Source: Thozetella sp. PMI_491
Lineage: Eukaryota; Ascomycota; Sordariomycetes; Chaetosphaeriales; Chaetosphaeriaceae
DNA length: 64,000 nt
Reading direction: 5' to 3'
Assembly: GCA_021432635.1 (NCBI GenBank)
Contig: MU270016.1
Span: forward strand, 1,011,905 to 1,075,904
The notes beneath the pieces are model-generated. The model was given only the letters and a program-made list of their open reading frames with translations, searched no databases and was not told the DNA's origin. Positions 1 to 13,922 of this stretch are shown in pieces (position 1 is the stretch's first letter; every line of letters starts with the position of its first letter). The translations under genes and the position numbers were made by a program.

Positions 1-213
1 ACTGGCCAGCCAGCGCCAGCCAGCCAGCCAGGGCCAGATGGCCCTAGTGGGCCAGTTGTCAGTGGAGTGGGGGATGCCCAGCCAGGACAGGGTAATACGA
101 CTACCCAGGGCGCTACAGCCAGCCAGACTGGCCAAAAACGGCCCAGAGCGCCCCCTAGATGTAGCATATGCCGGTCGCTAGACCACAATGCTCGTTCTTG
201 TAAGAATAAGTAA
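1..213 (+). mobile_element. C-terminal end of a pogo/Fot1-like DDE transposase
   Basis: Frame 1 is open from the first base to a TAA at 211-213. It encodes a low-complexity G/P/Q/T-rich stretch followed by a CX2CX4HX4C zinc knuckle (Cys at 160 and 169, His at 184, Cys at 199). A Gly/Pro/Gln-rich tail ending in such a knuckle is the usual C-terminus of fungal pogo-superfamily (Fot1/Tan1-type) transposases. The catalytic DDE core would lie upstream of the window. The family call rests only on this tail; a retroelement Gag knuckle is possible but less likely because the stop follows immediately. Confidence 0.6.
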
Positions 214-609
214 GGATTGAGGGCGTTTTACGGCGTGGTGGTGGGTGGTGTGGATGTGGGGGATTTTTGTCTAATTAGGTGGTCTGTCTAAGTAGGTGGT
301 TGATTACGTTAGCCGAGAAACCAGAGCTCTACCTTTGCGCAAAAATTTGCCTGAAAAAGTAGACAAGTAAGATTAGGCGCGATGTATCTCGACTACCTGA
401 CCCAGGGACTTCAGGCACCCTTTCTTGGCGCGACCGGGGCATATGCAGCTACCGTATTACCTCGACTGGCGCTTCAAGCATTGTCGCCATCATGAGCCCT
501 TATTAATCGTTTCACTCCATGGGCTCCCGATCGGCGCGATTTGGCTCTTCCAGTGTCAAGACAGACTCACCAGAAGTACGAACGGAAATTTACGCTGCAG
601 AAATTAAAG
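214..609. other. Transposon 3' flank and promoter side of the first regulator gene
   Basis: The stretch holds two copies of TAGGTGGT (about 275-302), which may be subterminal repeats of the transposon. Its exact 3' end and target duplication cannot be placed because the other end is outside the window. After that I see no gene, only the upstream region of the gene starting at 610. Confidence 0.35.
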
Positions 610-2316
610 ATGGAGACGAATCGGAAGGGGCACCCACGACAGCGCAAAGCACATCGAAAGAGTCGACGGGGCTGTACATCATGCAAGCAGCGAAGGACGC
701 GCTGCGACGAAGAGCTTCCTGTATGGTGAGTGTGTATTCACTTCGCTACTTTCCCTCGCCTATCGATCGTGCATGTGCAGGCGACCCCCTTCCCCCTCCC
801 TTTTCCTTCACAGCAGCTCTTCCGCCTCGAGACTGCTAACGTCATCGACAGCCTGGCTTGCTTGGTATACGGAACCGACTGCATCTATCCCTCTCAGACC
901 TCGAACTCAGCGGTTGTCAAGTTAAACGACACACCACAACAGAGTTTAGAGTTCCTTCTACTTAACACCCTATCTGGCGTAGCCGCCGACCCGTTTGACA
1001 CAATGCCGGTAAAGATGACCCATCGTTCCTCAGAGGCATTTTATATCTGTAAGGCAAACATGCATCGTTCGCGATGGTCGAGTAGGGTAGCAGCGCTAAT
1101 CGACACATCAGTTATCCAGAATCGTACAATGCTTGCCCCTCTTGCAGCGAAAGACAAGGAGACATTTAACTCTAGGCAAGTTTGCACTTGATCTTGGATG
1201 CAACTGACCGTTTGTTTTGCTTTGCTAACGCTAGCCTAGCCTTGGACTCGCAAATGTCGACTCCACCTGGTTCCAGCTGACGCTATGCACAACGGCCTCC
1301 TACCGCTCGGCCCAAAGCTACGGAGACTTCGGCGAAACCTACCTACACCATCGACAGGGTCTGTTGGAATGGCTCAAAGAGCATTTGAGTAACGTGAAAG
1401 GCACTGATGTGCCGGCATCCTACATTAGCGTCATAGGAACTATGGTGATGACTGATGTAAGTAGCTGTCCTTGGCTTTCTACGGTGCTAACACTTCTTTA
1501 GGGTGCTGCCGGTGACATGTGTAGTGTCGCAGCCCATCTGAAGGCTATCCTCGCCCTTCTTGATACGAGAAGGCAGTTGGGAAAAGACTGGCGCTTTTAC
1601 GACGACTTAATGAAGCGAATATTGATCATGTTTGTGGCCCTTCTACTAAGGAATAGCAGTTCGCATGCTAACCCGGCCCGCAATCCAACAGGACATTATG
1701 CCTTTCATTCGCCCTACGACACTCTCTCAAAACCACCCATGCTTCTGGCTTGGAAAGACCTGCCGCACCTATGCATACACAGATTGTGAATGAGTTTCTT
1801 CGAACTCCAGTTCTCACGGGATCATCCTATGCGGCGGTCCGGACAGATGGCCCGATTCTCGCCTGGCTGGAGAAAACTTTGCGAGAAAAGAGGTGCTTCA
1901 AAATATGGGGAGAGACATTCTCAGATGAGGAAAATCGAAAAGTTTGCGATAACGAGGAGAAAGCGTGGATACAAGCCGTCAGCGCATATGCCCTTACGGT
2001 GGGAACAATGGATTGGTTTGGGAACGGTAAAACGAACGAGAGACGTCTTTCTAAGAAGTTGAAGCAATTGAGGATGTGGTGGGCTGGGCTCATCGAAAAT
2101 TGGATTGGGACTAAAAGGCCAATGACGGACGATATTTCGAAGACGATGCTGGAAAAGATCAAATGGCTGGAGTCCGACGAAGGCTTGGAGGTACTCCACG
2201 AGATTGTGGTAGAAGCTAAGCACGATGCCGAATATCGGGAGGGATTGGGCTACCATGTAGCGGGGGAGTTGTCTGACCTTAACATGAGCGTGGCTCCGGA
2301 GTATATGTGTATCTAA
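610..2316 (+). CDS. Zn2Cys6 fungal transcription factor
   Basis: Likely nuclear regulator. The model has exons 610-725, 852-1175, 1240-1456, 1502-1629 and 1692-2316 (469 aa). The ATG at 610 is the first one in frame with the cluster. Splicing exon 1 to exon 2 restores a canonical zinc cluster (C-X2-C-X6-C-X6-C-X2-C-X6-C), about residues 20-46. The rest is a divergent regulatory region of the kind found in short Zn2Cys6 factors. Intron 2 (1176-1239) is GC-AG. The last junction is the weak point: a 62-nt intron 1630-1691 (GTTTGT donor, GCTAAC branch, AACAG acceptor) restores frame, but the unspliced frame across 1700-1770 also reads like protein, so a one-base frameshift cannot be excluded. Targets are unknown; the neighbouring monooxygenase is a candidate. 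Confidence 0.72.
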
Positions 2317-2892
2317 CAGCGGAAGCAAAAGGTTTACTGGCGACTATATGGCGGATGGCGTTAGGTGGCAAGATGGCTAGAAGGGTACTAGCTGATACAG
2401 GCGTTTATGTTCTGCCTGTAGTTGGCAAAACCTAAGAGAGGGACTACTGCGATATTTTACATTATATCTTGTTGGCGTCAAGCTAAGAAGGGGGACACGT
2501 AATTATACCTTGAGATGAAATAAATTAACACAACAAGCATAATCCAAGCTTTCTCCACAGATGCTTCGGGTGTGACGGCTTAGTATGCAGGTGTGCTACA
2601 CCTCGATGCGAAGTCCATTGGGATGTTATCCTGACGCTATGGCAGCGTGGATTGTGCTGAGTATGGGTCCACTTTTCTTTGTTACACCTAACTAGCGGAT
2701 GCAAATTCATCGGGGGCAAATTTGTAATATGCACAAGAACGTGATAATGTGATTGGTGAATTTGTATCCGCCGGACGCCAAGCCACATCTATGCCTATGT
2801 ATAAAGCAGCAGGCCCTCCCGTATATCGGGTTCGCAGATGAAGCATCTGAAGTTGTCCTGGCCTCTTATCGCAGGATACACGAAAATCGAAA
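2317..2892. other. Intergenic region between regulator and monooxygenase
   Basis: No coding or RNA gene is supported. The right end carries the promoter of the monooxygenase. Confidence 0.5.
2800..2805 (+). promoter_or_regulatory. TATA-like box of the monooxygenase gene
   Basis: TATAAA lies 88 bp upstream of the ATG at 2893, a plausible core-promoter distance for a fungal gene. Assigned by motif and position only. Confidence 0.4.
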
Positions 2893-4164
2893 ATGGCGCT
2901 AGGCACGAACCATTATCTAAGTGATAAAAAGGTCATCATTGCCGGCTGCGGCATTGCTGGGTCAACATTCGTGTCGGCACTTCACCAGTTATGGCCCGCG
3001 TCCTCAAAAGCGCCTGAGATCACTGTCTTTGATCGCGGAGCCCGGGGTGCATCACTCCAGCATTACCCCGAGATACTGACCTTGCACGGCGGTAGCTCTG
3101 ACGAAGGCATGGACGTATTACGGCGGCTAAGACGACTAGAGAACATCAAGGCAGACTCCAACCTGGCCAGTGGCTACTTCAACGTCTGGGACGAGAAATG
3201 GAAATTTCTATCAGATATCCACCCACAGCCGCATGGAGACCTACCTTCGTCGGCCTTGCGTATTAGGCGGGCCGACCTTATGAAGCACCTGGTAGACAAG
3301 GCGGAGAGGGTTCCAACTGCTAGGTTTGGATGGCAATGTACGTGCGTGGCTGCAGAGCGTCTCGCGAACGGGCAGATCTGCGTCACTGTACAAGAGACTG
3401 TGCGGGGCGGGATCGTCACGGCCACACACGAATGCGATCTACTAATAATCGCCGACGGGGTTGATGGCAGGCTCGGAGCTAGTCTTCGACCACACGAGGC
3501 AAAGATGGAGTATGCTGGTGCTACTCAGATCGGGGGCATTTCACGCCTGCCCCAGGGCCTGCCCCTACCTATTCAGACGGTTGATACAGGTGGCCTCCAA
3601 ATGTCCAACGGAAACAATACCTGTTGTATATACACTCCCTTGGACGAACACACCCTGCACTGGGCATTGAGCAAGAAGGGACCTGAGCGAGAAGAAAAGC
3701 AAGGTCCTTTCAGCGAGGAAGAATTCGCGGCACTCAAGGCAGAAGCTCTCGACACAGGCTCCATGTTTGCCGAACCTTTCAGAAGCATCGTTGAAGCCAC
3801 GGACCCGGCGACCGCGTTCATCCTGCCAGCAAGAGACAGGGAGCCATTTGCGCACCAGACTTCCCAGCCAGGGGTCGTCTTCCTCGGCGACGCGAACCAT
3901 GTGATGAGTCTTTACCTCCTGAAAGGGGCTGACATGGCTCTCAAGGATGGCTGGGACCTCGCGGAGCAGATCTGCCGGAGCAATTCCATGGATGCTGCGA
4001 TCGCTGCGTACGACAAAATGAGCATTCCTCGCGTAGAGGAGCCTCTGGAGTTCTCACGTTATCGGATCAAATTCGGCCACAGCACTGGTGCGTTGTGGAA
4101 GACCTTCAAGTATGGCATGTATGGTCAGAGAGCTTTTGGGCTTGTTGGGCACAAGTTCCGGTAG
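2893..4164 (+). CDS. FAD-dependent aromatic monooxygenase (salicylate-hydroxylase-like)
   Basis: Single-exon gene, 423 aa, probably a cytosolic class A flavoprotein hydroxylase using NAD(P)H and O2. Visible motifs are the ADP-binding GxGxxG at residues 18-23 (GCGIAG), the DG motif at 188-189 (ADGVDG) and the GD motif at 332-333 (GDANH). The length fits the roughly 400-450 aa of the PHBH/salicylate hydroxylase group. In the GD motif the usual Pro after GDxxHxxxP is Leu (MSLYLLKGAD), although the following Gly-Ala-Asp and Lys-Asp-Gly are kept. It sits between two Zn2Cys6 regulators and near a sulfatase/permease pair, so a role in aromatic substrate use is possible. The substrate cannot be read from sequence; tailoring of a secondary metabolite is the main alternative. 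Confidence 0.87.
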   Translation: MALGTNHYLSDKKVIIAGCGIAGSTFVSALHQLWPASSKAPEITVFDRGARGASLQHYPEILTLHGGSSDEGMDVLRRLRRLENIKADSNLASGYFNVWDEKWKFLSDIHPQPHGDLPSSALRIRRADLMKHLVDKAERVPTARFGWQCTCVAAERLANGQICVTVQETVRGGIVTATHECDLLIIADGVDGRLGASLRPHEAKMEYAGATQIGGISRLPQGLPLPIQTVDTGGLQMSNGNNTCCIYTPLDEHTLHWALSKKGPEREEKQGPFSEEEFAALKAEALDTGSMFAEPFRSIVEATDPATAFILPARDREPFAHQTSQPGVVFLGDANHVMSLYLLKGADMALKDGWDLAEQICRSNSMDAAIAAYDKMSIPRVEEPLEFSRYRIKFGHSTGALWKTFKYGMYGQRAFGLVGHKFR

Positions 4165-4369
4165 TGGATATCGGAATTCCTAATCTCTATATTTCTTTTT
4201 CTTTTTACAGTTCCTTGGCTGTACTAGAGCTTAAGATTGCGGTGGCATAGAGGAACCATCAATGTTCATTCCACACAGTACGAACTTTGAGGCTAGCTAG
4301 TAGATGTAAAGTATACTAATCCAGATCTTCTCACTAAATACATACGGCTCATGCATATTGACATCTGAT

Positions 4370-7068
4370 TTATTGGATTGTAAACATATCCGATGCAGAT
4401 CTCACTGCGTTATGATCATGCTGGTCTGCAGCACTGGCAGGCATTTTGCCAGTTATCGCTGCCGCCACGGCCGGGTCCATATCTGGATCTTGAAGTTGCC
4501 ACCACTGAAAGTCGTCCATAGGCCAAGAACCCAGCATTTGCATAGGCTGAGTATCGATGTATGGGGCACCTTGCGTGTTTGGTATATTCCGGCCAAGCTC
4601 GAATGCGGACGGCCCCGGACTGGGAATGGAATAAAGAGGCCGCGAGGGGGTTGCCGTGACAGGTCGCACGGTAGTCACCGGGCCGGGGACGTTAGCAGCA
4701 TGGAAGAGCTGGTCCCAGCCGGGCGACTCCCGAGGCCTAATAGGGAATAAGAAAGGGTATCTCCGAGATAGCCCGTCCGAAGTTCCTGTAATGTTCGGCT
4801 CCAAGGTTGGGCTACTCTGGGTATGAGCACTGGGACAAAAAGAGGGAGACGAGACCTACCGTTCCATTTCCTCATCGGAAAGGTCTGTAGTTATTTCGAG
4901 GCCATATCCTCGAACAGCGGCGCAGCAGGCGCGATGCTACCTAGCGTTAGTAAGTTCCCCTAGTAATTTCCCCTCTCCGCAATGCTACTATACTTACGAC
5001 TTTGTCGGCTAAAGGCATTATCGACATTGTATTACTCAACGCTCGGAGATTCAGCTTTATAAGCTCCCCAACATCTTCCCGATACAAAGTAACATTCTCT
5101 TGCCATGGGATTGACGCAAGTAGAGCAGACGTCGAGTCCCAGATGCAGAGGCCAAACCAGGGGTCACGGAACAAATGGTCCGGCTCTACCTTCAAGACCT
5201 TCTGTATCAGCAGCGAGATGTCCCTTGCATGCGAGACATAGTGGTCAGAGCATTTCTGAATGAATTCAGGAGGCACCTGGGAGATGAACTCTTGCAGTCT
5301 GGAGCTTGCATCCTCGGGGACGAAAGCTCCTGAGAGGAGGACCCAACATTGGTGATAGTAGGCATGGATCATGAGAAAAATGTCTAGGTGTCGGCTGACC
5401 CGGAAGGTGTACATGTGGCGCTCGATGAAGGCATAGTTCGCCGGTAGGTTGTGTCTCCAAATTTCCAGCTCGTCACATAGCGTGGAGAAGTAAGAACTTG
5501 ACAGCCAGGGCAGGTCCATCTCGGCGTCATGAGCCCGTTGGATGTATCTATTGAGGGTTAGAAGAGAGCATGACCCATCAACAAAGCAAGGTATTTACGT
5601 CAAGATTTTGCGCCGGATTACCAAAATATTGATCAAGTATGCGCAATGGTTCGAAGACTGCTTGATAGCGTCGTCCTCGACTCTCCCACGAAGCTGACGG
5701 AGCGATAATGTTTTGCAAGGCAGTCCCTGCGTGAAACTCCATAGATTGCATGGCAGGGGCAAATCCAACAGCAAGTCCAAGTTGATGTGGCTCTCACTAC
5801 CAAAGAGGAGATCGGAAACGAACACTGCCCACATGAGGCGGCGTCGACATTCCTGACGAAGAAATGGCTCCTGTGGGCTGAGCTCGTAGAGCTTGAGTTG
5901 CATCGACATTCGGGTGGCAATTCCTAAAGAGTGAGCGTCGTGCGTATTTGTGATTCGCAACGTCCCGGAACATACCAGCCAAGTTCCAAGCAGCAGTGTA
6001 CTCGCCTCCGTGCATTTCATGCAAAATGAGGAACTGGATCGCAGAGATTGTCAATGTTGATATTTCGTCAAAATTTCTCATTATTAAACCCTTCGCCTCG
6101 GCCGCCCATTTCAGCCCATTGCTGCGGCTGTTTGGCCCCGGCAAGAACCTGGATGAGGAAGCGCATAGCGAAAGTAGAAGCAGAGTTGGTGCTTGGTCTA
6201 GTCCTTCGCATAAGTAGCCTGGATGCAGAAAATTGTTGCAGCTGATCGGGTGGACATTCTCCAAGAACGAATCTAGGAAAGGAAGGAGCTCTTGACCCGA
6301 TGGGATTCCAAACCCTTGGCTCTGAGACTGGCCCACAGGAGACTGGAGACTGCGATCAGAGTGTATGCTCATTGCGTTTGCCTGGTGTTGGCCAACACTT
6401 CGTTCCGATGGGGACGTATCGAGATGACTTGCTCTTTCGGGCGACCGTGATGGAGTGTCCCCGGTGCCTTGGTCAGACATGTCGATAGCATTATCTATCC
6501 GAGGTGTGCTGTGGCAGCCGATTAAACTTTCCGGTTCTCCGGTGGATTTGTGTATAGAAGCCACATAGCCCGCTCGTGGCGATGCTTGGCTGGTCGATCC
6601 GCGCCATCGCCGGCCAGTGGTCACGTACAAACACTGCGTTTGCTTTCTCACGCAACTCGAGCAGGCCGGTCTTTGTGCATCGCACTTGAGCTTCTTTTTT
6701 CTACAAGACTCGCATGCTATTGGTATGCGCAATCTTTTGTGGCCGGCTTGGGTAAGATCCGAGTTGCTGTTCGCATCGCTGGGTCCTGGAGGGAGTAGAG
6801 GCGATCCTGATGCGGTCAGCTCCTCTCCAGGCTCACCCGTTCGAGGGCAGCACGAACCCTCCTGGATACACTGAAGGCCCAATTTCTCACAACGGAGACA
6901 TAGTTCGGGCCTGCCGTCGCATCGGACCTACGAAGAGTGAGAAACGGGGCTCGGCACAACGGGACTATGCCTATGCAAACCTTTCTTTGACGGCACGTAA
7001 TGCAGCCTACAATTCGTAAGCTCCAAATACCGCGCACACAGCTGGTTCAAATTCAACTCACCGGCCAT
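4370..7068 (-). CDS. Transcription factor with two complete Zn2Cys6 clusters
   Basis: Seven-exon model, 793 aa: 7068-7062, 7006-6981, 6927-5976, 5923-5599, 5547-4998, 4936-4860 and about 4814-4370. The first cluster is built across two introns and starts almost at the initiator Met (MAGCITC...RCDGRPELC...LQC). About 50 residues later comes a second full cluster (ACESC...KCDAQRPAC...QC). Both follow C-X2-C-X6-C-X6-C-X2-C-X6-C exactly. Downstream is a fungal-specific regulatory (middle homology) domain, seen in FLENVHPISCNNFLHP and HEMHGGEYTAAWNLAG, and a Pro/Gln/Trp-rich tail. The first coding exon is only 7 nt. The last acceptor is uncertain: the in-frame choice leaves a 45-nt intron with a GAG acceptor. 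It is likely nuclear; the divergent sulfatase/permease pair next door is a possible target. Confidence 0.82.
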
Positions 7069-7436
7069 GACCCGTAGTCTACCACCAGCCTCCGCTCTTC
7101 TCCTGTTGCGTCGTCACGGCGGTCTTGGCGGGCGGGCAGTGTGTGCACTGTTGGATTGGCTGATCGGCTCCAGCCGTGCAGCCAACGCTCGGGCTTCCGA
7201 GAGACCTTAAGCCAGGCCACACAGGAAGGATCTCCCGGTCATCGCATTAAAACACATCGACGCGGACACTCAGGATTTAGAATACACTCGTGAATGTGAG
7301 ATGCGTAGTTCGAGATGGGGGGTGTGGGACACGCTAAGCTGAAGCAAAGTCAAATGACCCTGGCTGGAGCTTGCAAGGTGTAGTCACGTGCCTAAGCACT
7401 ACTATATCCCATTGCTCTACCAAGTGTGTCGCGCAT
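7069..7436. other. Intergenic region between regulator start and sulfatase end
   Basis: Contains the promoter of the dual-cluster regulator and the terminator side of the sulfatase gene. No gene seen. Confidence 0.5.
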
Positions 7437-10068
<2,632 letters not shown>

Positions 10069-11795
10069 ATGGCTTTCACTTACTCTCTGGGCAACTTCCG
10101 CGCCATCTACCTAGTATCCTTGTGTTGTATCGGGTACGCGGTCATCACATCAATCGCGTTCTGGCTCCGAAGCAGCCCACTGATGCATACGTCACAGATC
10201 GTTTCTATTTGCCTATGATACTGGTATCGTCGGTGTGTTGGCCCTGAAACACTACAAGACTTGCTTTTGGCTAATACAAGACAGGGGGTGTGCTCACACT
10301 AGCCGCGTTCCAAAATGACTTCGGCTACACCAAGGCGCAGGCCACGAACATCAACTCGAATTGCGTCTCGATCCTTCAGGCCGGTGCTTTTTTTGGCTGC
10401 TTTCTGATCTGGCCGTTCACCGCTCGCTATGGACGACGCATGTCCATCGTATTGGCCTCCCTCGTCTTCTGTATCGGAGGAATATTGCAGGTCGTCAACA
10501 CGCACTCGATCGGCGCTTTCTACGCTGGAAGAGTAATCTCGGGAGTCGGGGTAGGCGCCGCTACGGTCTTGGTTCCCATGTACTCCGCCGAGATGGCACC
10601 GAAGAACATGCGCGGTCAGCTAGGCTCTTGCTTTCAGCTGTTCTTTGCCCTTGGTGTCTGTGTTAGCTACTGGTACGATCTGAGCTTGAAGTTACATATG
10701 CAGCGCTAATCTTGACACTCTAGGGTCAACTACGCTGTTCAGAACCGTGTTGCGCCCAGCACGATGCAGTGGCAGATCCCCATCGGCCTCCAGCTCGTCC
10801 CGGGCGGTCTCATCGGGCTCGGCATGCTTCTTGTGAAGGAGTCAGTTAGATGGCTAGTAAAGCAGGGGAGAACTGAGGAGGCGCTGGCCAACTTGGTATG
10901 GGTCCGAGGTGGTGACAGTCCAGAGGTGCAGGCAGAATTCGAAGAGATCCGGGCCAGTCTCGACGAGGAGTCCCGCATCACCGAAGGAGTCACATGGAAA
11001 GAGATGCTGCTCCCCGTCAATCGCTTCCGCGTTTTCGTCGTCATTACTATGCAGCTCGGCGTGCAGCTCACAGGTAACACATCTCTTGCCTACTACGCTC
11101 CGCAGATCTTTGCAGCCGTCGGAGCTGGAAGCTCGTCGCTCTTCGTCACAGGATTTTTCGGAGTCGTCAAAGTCGTGGCCGTGTCTACTTTCTGCCTCTT
11201 CATTGTAGGGAGAATCGGACGGAAGACGGCATTTATGGGAGGCGCGGCAGCGATGGGCACATGCATGCTTATTATTGCCATAATTGTCGCTAAGGCTCCC
11301 CCAACCGGGCAAATCACTGGTTCATCGATTGCGGCCATCATCATCGTCTACTGCGAGGCAGCGTCTTATAACCTCTCTTGGGGTCCCGTTTCCTGGCTCT
11401 ACCTGGGCGAGATATTCCCTACTCGCATCCGAGAGTTTGGCATCGCCATCGGAGCTGCCGCGCAGTGGCTGTTCAACTTTATGCTTTCTCAAATTACACC
11501 CCATGCTATCGAGAACCTCGGCTGGAAGGCATTCCTCATGTTTTCCATATTCAACTATGCTCTCGTCGTCTACGCGTTCTTTATATTGCGCGAGGTAAGA
11601 TTGTCAACCGTATTCTTTCCGATCACACCGCTAACAGTAATATGGCAGACTTCGGGCAAGTCGCTAGAGGAAATGGAGCAAGTCTTTGGATCGAAACAAG
11701 CCGCTATTGATGTGGAGGCCAGCCGGGCCAAAACAGAAGAACTAGAAGGATCTAAGCTCGACACCAGCCAAAACGTACAGCATGTGGAGAGGTGA
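10069..11795 (+). CDS. MFS sugar/quinate-type permease
   Basis: Twelve-helix plasma-membrane transporter of the sugar porter family, 501 aa. Exons: 10069-10133, 10198-10232, 10285-10672, 10724-11594, 11649-11795. Splicing of the tiny 35-nt second exon restores the first-helix motif FAYDTGIVGG. Other sugar-porter signatures are the helix 2-3 loop ARYGRR, the PMYSAEMAPKNMRG motif after helix 4, PESVRW-like LVKESVRWL, QLTGNTSLAYYAP in helix 7, and WLYLGEIFPTRIRE in helix 10-11. Fungal relatives include quinate and other acid/polyol permeases, so the substrate may be an aromatic or polyol rather than glucose. Divergent from the arylsulfatase, which suggests uptake of a sulfated compound or its precursor; that link is inference. 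Confidence 0.92.
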
Positions 11796-12299
11796 TTTGC
11801 CCGGGGCTATGTTTCACAAAGGCAAGGCCGCAGCAAGTTAGCATTATAGCTTTGCATCTCCCAGGACGATTCACGTACATCACGCAGAATCTTCACTCGA
11901 CCAAACACGGAATGGGTGTCTGAGTTCATTGCTGAATCCTTTAATTACCTGCTACGTCCAAAGTGATACTGTCATGCTGCGATTAAGAGGGCTATTTTCC
12001 TCTGATATATTTCTAGTGCGTACCACCCTGCTTCTATACATGCCATTCACTTCGTATTTTACGATCGGCACGACTTACTCATTCATCAACACCCTGGCCT
12101 GTCATTTCAGAGAATTAATAGCCGCGTGATGTAAGAAAGCCTCCCTTTGACTATACTTTAGACCTCGCACTGTTACGAGAAGAATATACAACAGTCGTCA
12201 TCCACTCGCCCCCAACGAGAACAACCGATAACAGTGCCAAGGATTGCATCTGCTCGGCCACCTTCTACTCCCAGTGTTTACACGCGATTCTTCTATTCG
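11796..12299. other. Intergenic region between convergent genes
   Basis: 3' flanks of the permease and of the membrane protein on the other strand. No gene seen. Confidence 0.5.
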
Positions 12300-13922
12300 T
12301 TACACCATGTTCTCCTGAGACTCCTTACTCACATTGGACTCCTTGATCTCCTTAGGCCCCTTCGTTTCCCTTGTCTCCTTTGGCTGCTTAGGCTTCTTAG
12401 ACTCTTTGGCCTCCTTGGCCTCCCTAGACTCCCCAATCTCCTTGGATTCTTTGATCTCCTTGGACTCCTTACCCTCATTGGTTAACTTTGCTACCGTAAT
12501 ATCCTTCGACTCGCTAGACTCCTGAGATTTGGTGGAGCCCTTGCGTGATATCCCTTGCTGGCTGGATTTCGCCGTGATCTTAACAATCTTCGGCTTTACA
12601 ATTTCAGCGCCTTGAACAGCACTTCCGATCTGAATAACCCGCTCGACAGCTTCGGCCTTGCTCGCAGTGCTCGCAGTGCTTGACTCCTTCTGCACAGCAG
12701 GGGGGGCAGATGCAACTGGGGGAGGTGCCGACTGGCTCTCCGCGCTCGCAGGTCGCGACCCTTGCGCCAAGTTTGTTAGAGGCCGCGAAAAGTCGGCAAC
12801 GCCAGGCTGCTTTCGTCGAGGTGATGGGCTGCCGCCAATTCCCCCTTCGAACATCTTCACGTTGGATGTTGGCGCTTCCTTGGTTGCTTCCTTTGTCGGA
12901 ACAGTCTTCTCTATATCCCTAGGCACCGGTAGCCTCTCAAAATGAAGAGGAGGCAATATTTCCGGTTCTTTGGGCAAGTCTCTCGAACTCTCAAGCAGCG
13001 ATCGTTCCATTGTGTAAGGGCCTTTCTCTGGATCTTGCCTCTCACGGCGGCTCCACGGCGGCGACCAGCCCGATGCAGACATCTTGTTGCCGGCATACTT
13101 TCTGTATAAGATGATACCGAGTGCGATGATGGCGATGCCAGCTACATGGATGAATCAGCATAGCTAGTAATGGATAATCAGTCAAGGTACCTACCCAAGG
13201 TGCCTATAACAGACCCTGCGATCACCCCAGAGGATGGTGTATCTGAAGTAGGTTCTGAGTCAGGAGAAGGCTGAGAGGGGATTGCGAAAGTGGTAGGAGT
13301 GGCAGTAGCAAATATTGCCGTTGGGCGAATACTGCTCGTGGCAACGATGCTTGTTGCTGGTGTACTGGTGACCGGAACGCTTGGAAGAGGGTTGAGAGAA
13401 GTATCGGAGGTAGCCACAGTTGGGGCTGGATCTGAATCGCTAACTCCGGTTGCCGCAACCGTCGGGGGAACAAAGATCGAAATCTGGCCGGTACTATCCC
13501 CCACGTCGGAAGCAGGCGCACCAGTTTGCAAAGGCGCAGCCGATGCAGCATTTGGAAGAGGGATGAGGCTTGAGCTCGCGCCTGCTTGAGGCAATCCGAA
13601 TGGTAATCCACCACGCTGAAGGCCATTACCCGAACCAACACCTAGTGGAGCGAAGGGTGAACCAGCGCGCAATGCTCCGGCGTTGGGTTGGAACAACCCA
13701 TTATTCCTCCCATTGCTGGCAAATGGAAGAGGCTGGAGACGGTTCCCAACTCTATTGACCCCCACTGGGGACACTTGTCGAGAGTCGAGCACTAGTGCTG
13801 GAACGTGTCCGGCGCGCTTGATAGTATCCTGCGCGGAAAATTAGCAAGATTCTTCCTTACCTAGGTATGCTAGTGGAGGTATTCGCCGTGGCCAAACTTA
13901 CCACCTGCTCAGATGCCTCCAT
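12300..13922 (-). CDS. Single-pass membrane protein with K/E-rich cytosolic tail
   Basis: Unrecognised. Exons 13922-13902, 13828-13195 and 13141-12300 give 498 aa. The N-terminal half is Ser/Thr/Pro/Ala-rich (likely O-glycosylated); the middle intron joins the two halves of one transmembrane segment (GVIAGSVIGTLAGIAIIALG, then LYRKY). The roughly 260-aa tail is charged and ends in imperfect KES/KEI/KET repeats over about 50 residues. The layout resembles fungal surface sensors or WSC/Mid2-like proteins, but no WSC or other Cys-rich domain is visible and the first exon (7 codons) is not a signal peptide, so insertion may rely on the TM as signal anchor, or a different first exon may exist. Function unknown. 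Confidence 0.68.

Noticed and set aside
12234-12525. Plus-strand frame with Leu-Asp-Ser-Leu repeats
   Set aside because: It is the reverse reading of the K/E-rich repeat tail of the minus-strand membrane protein.
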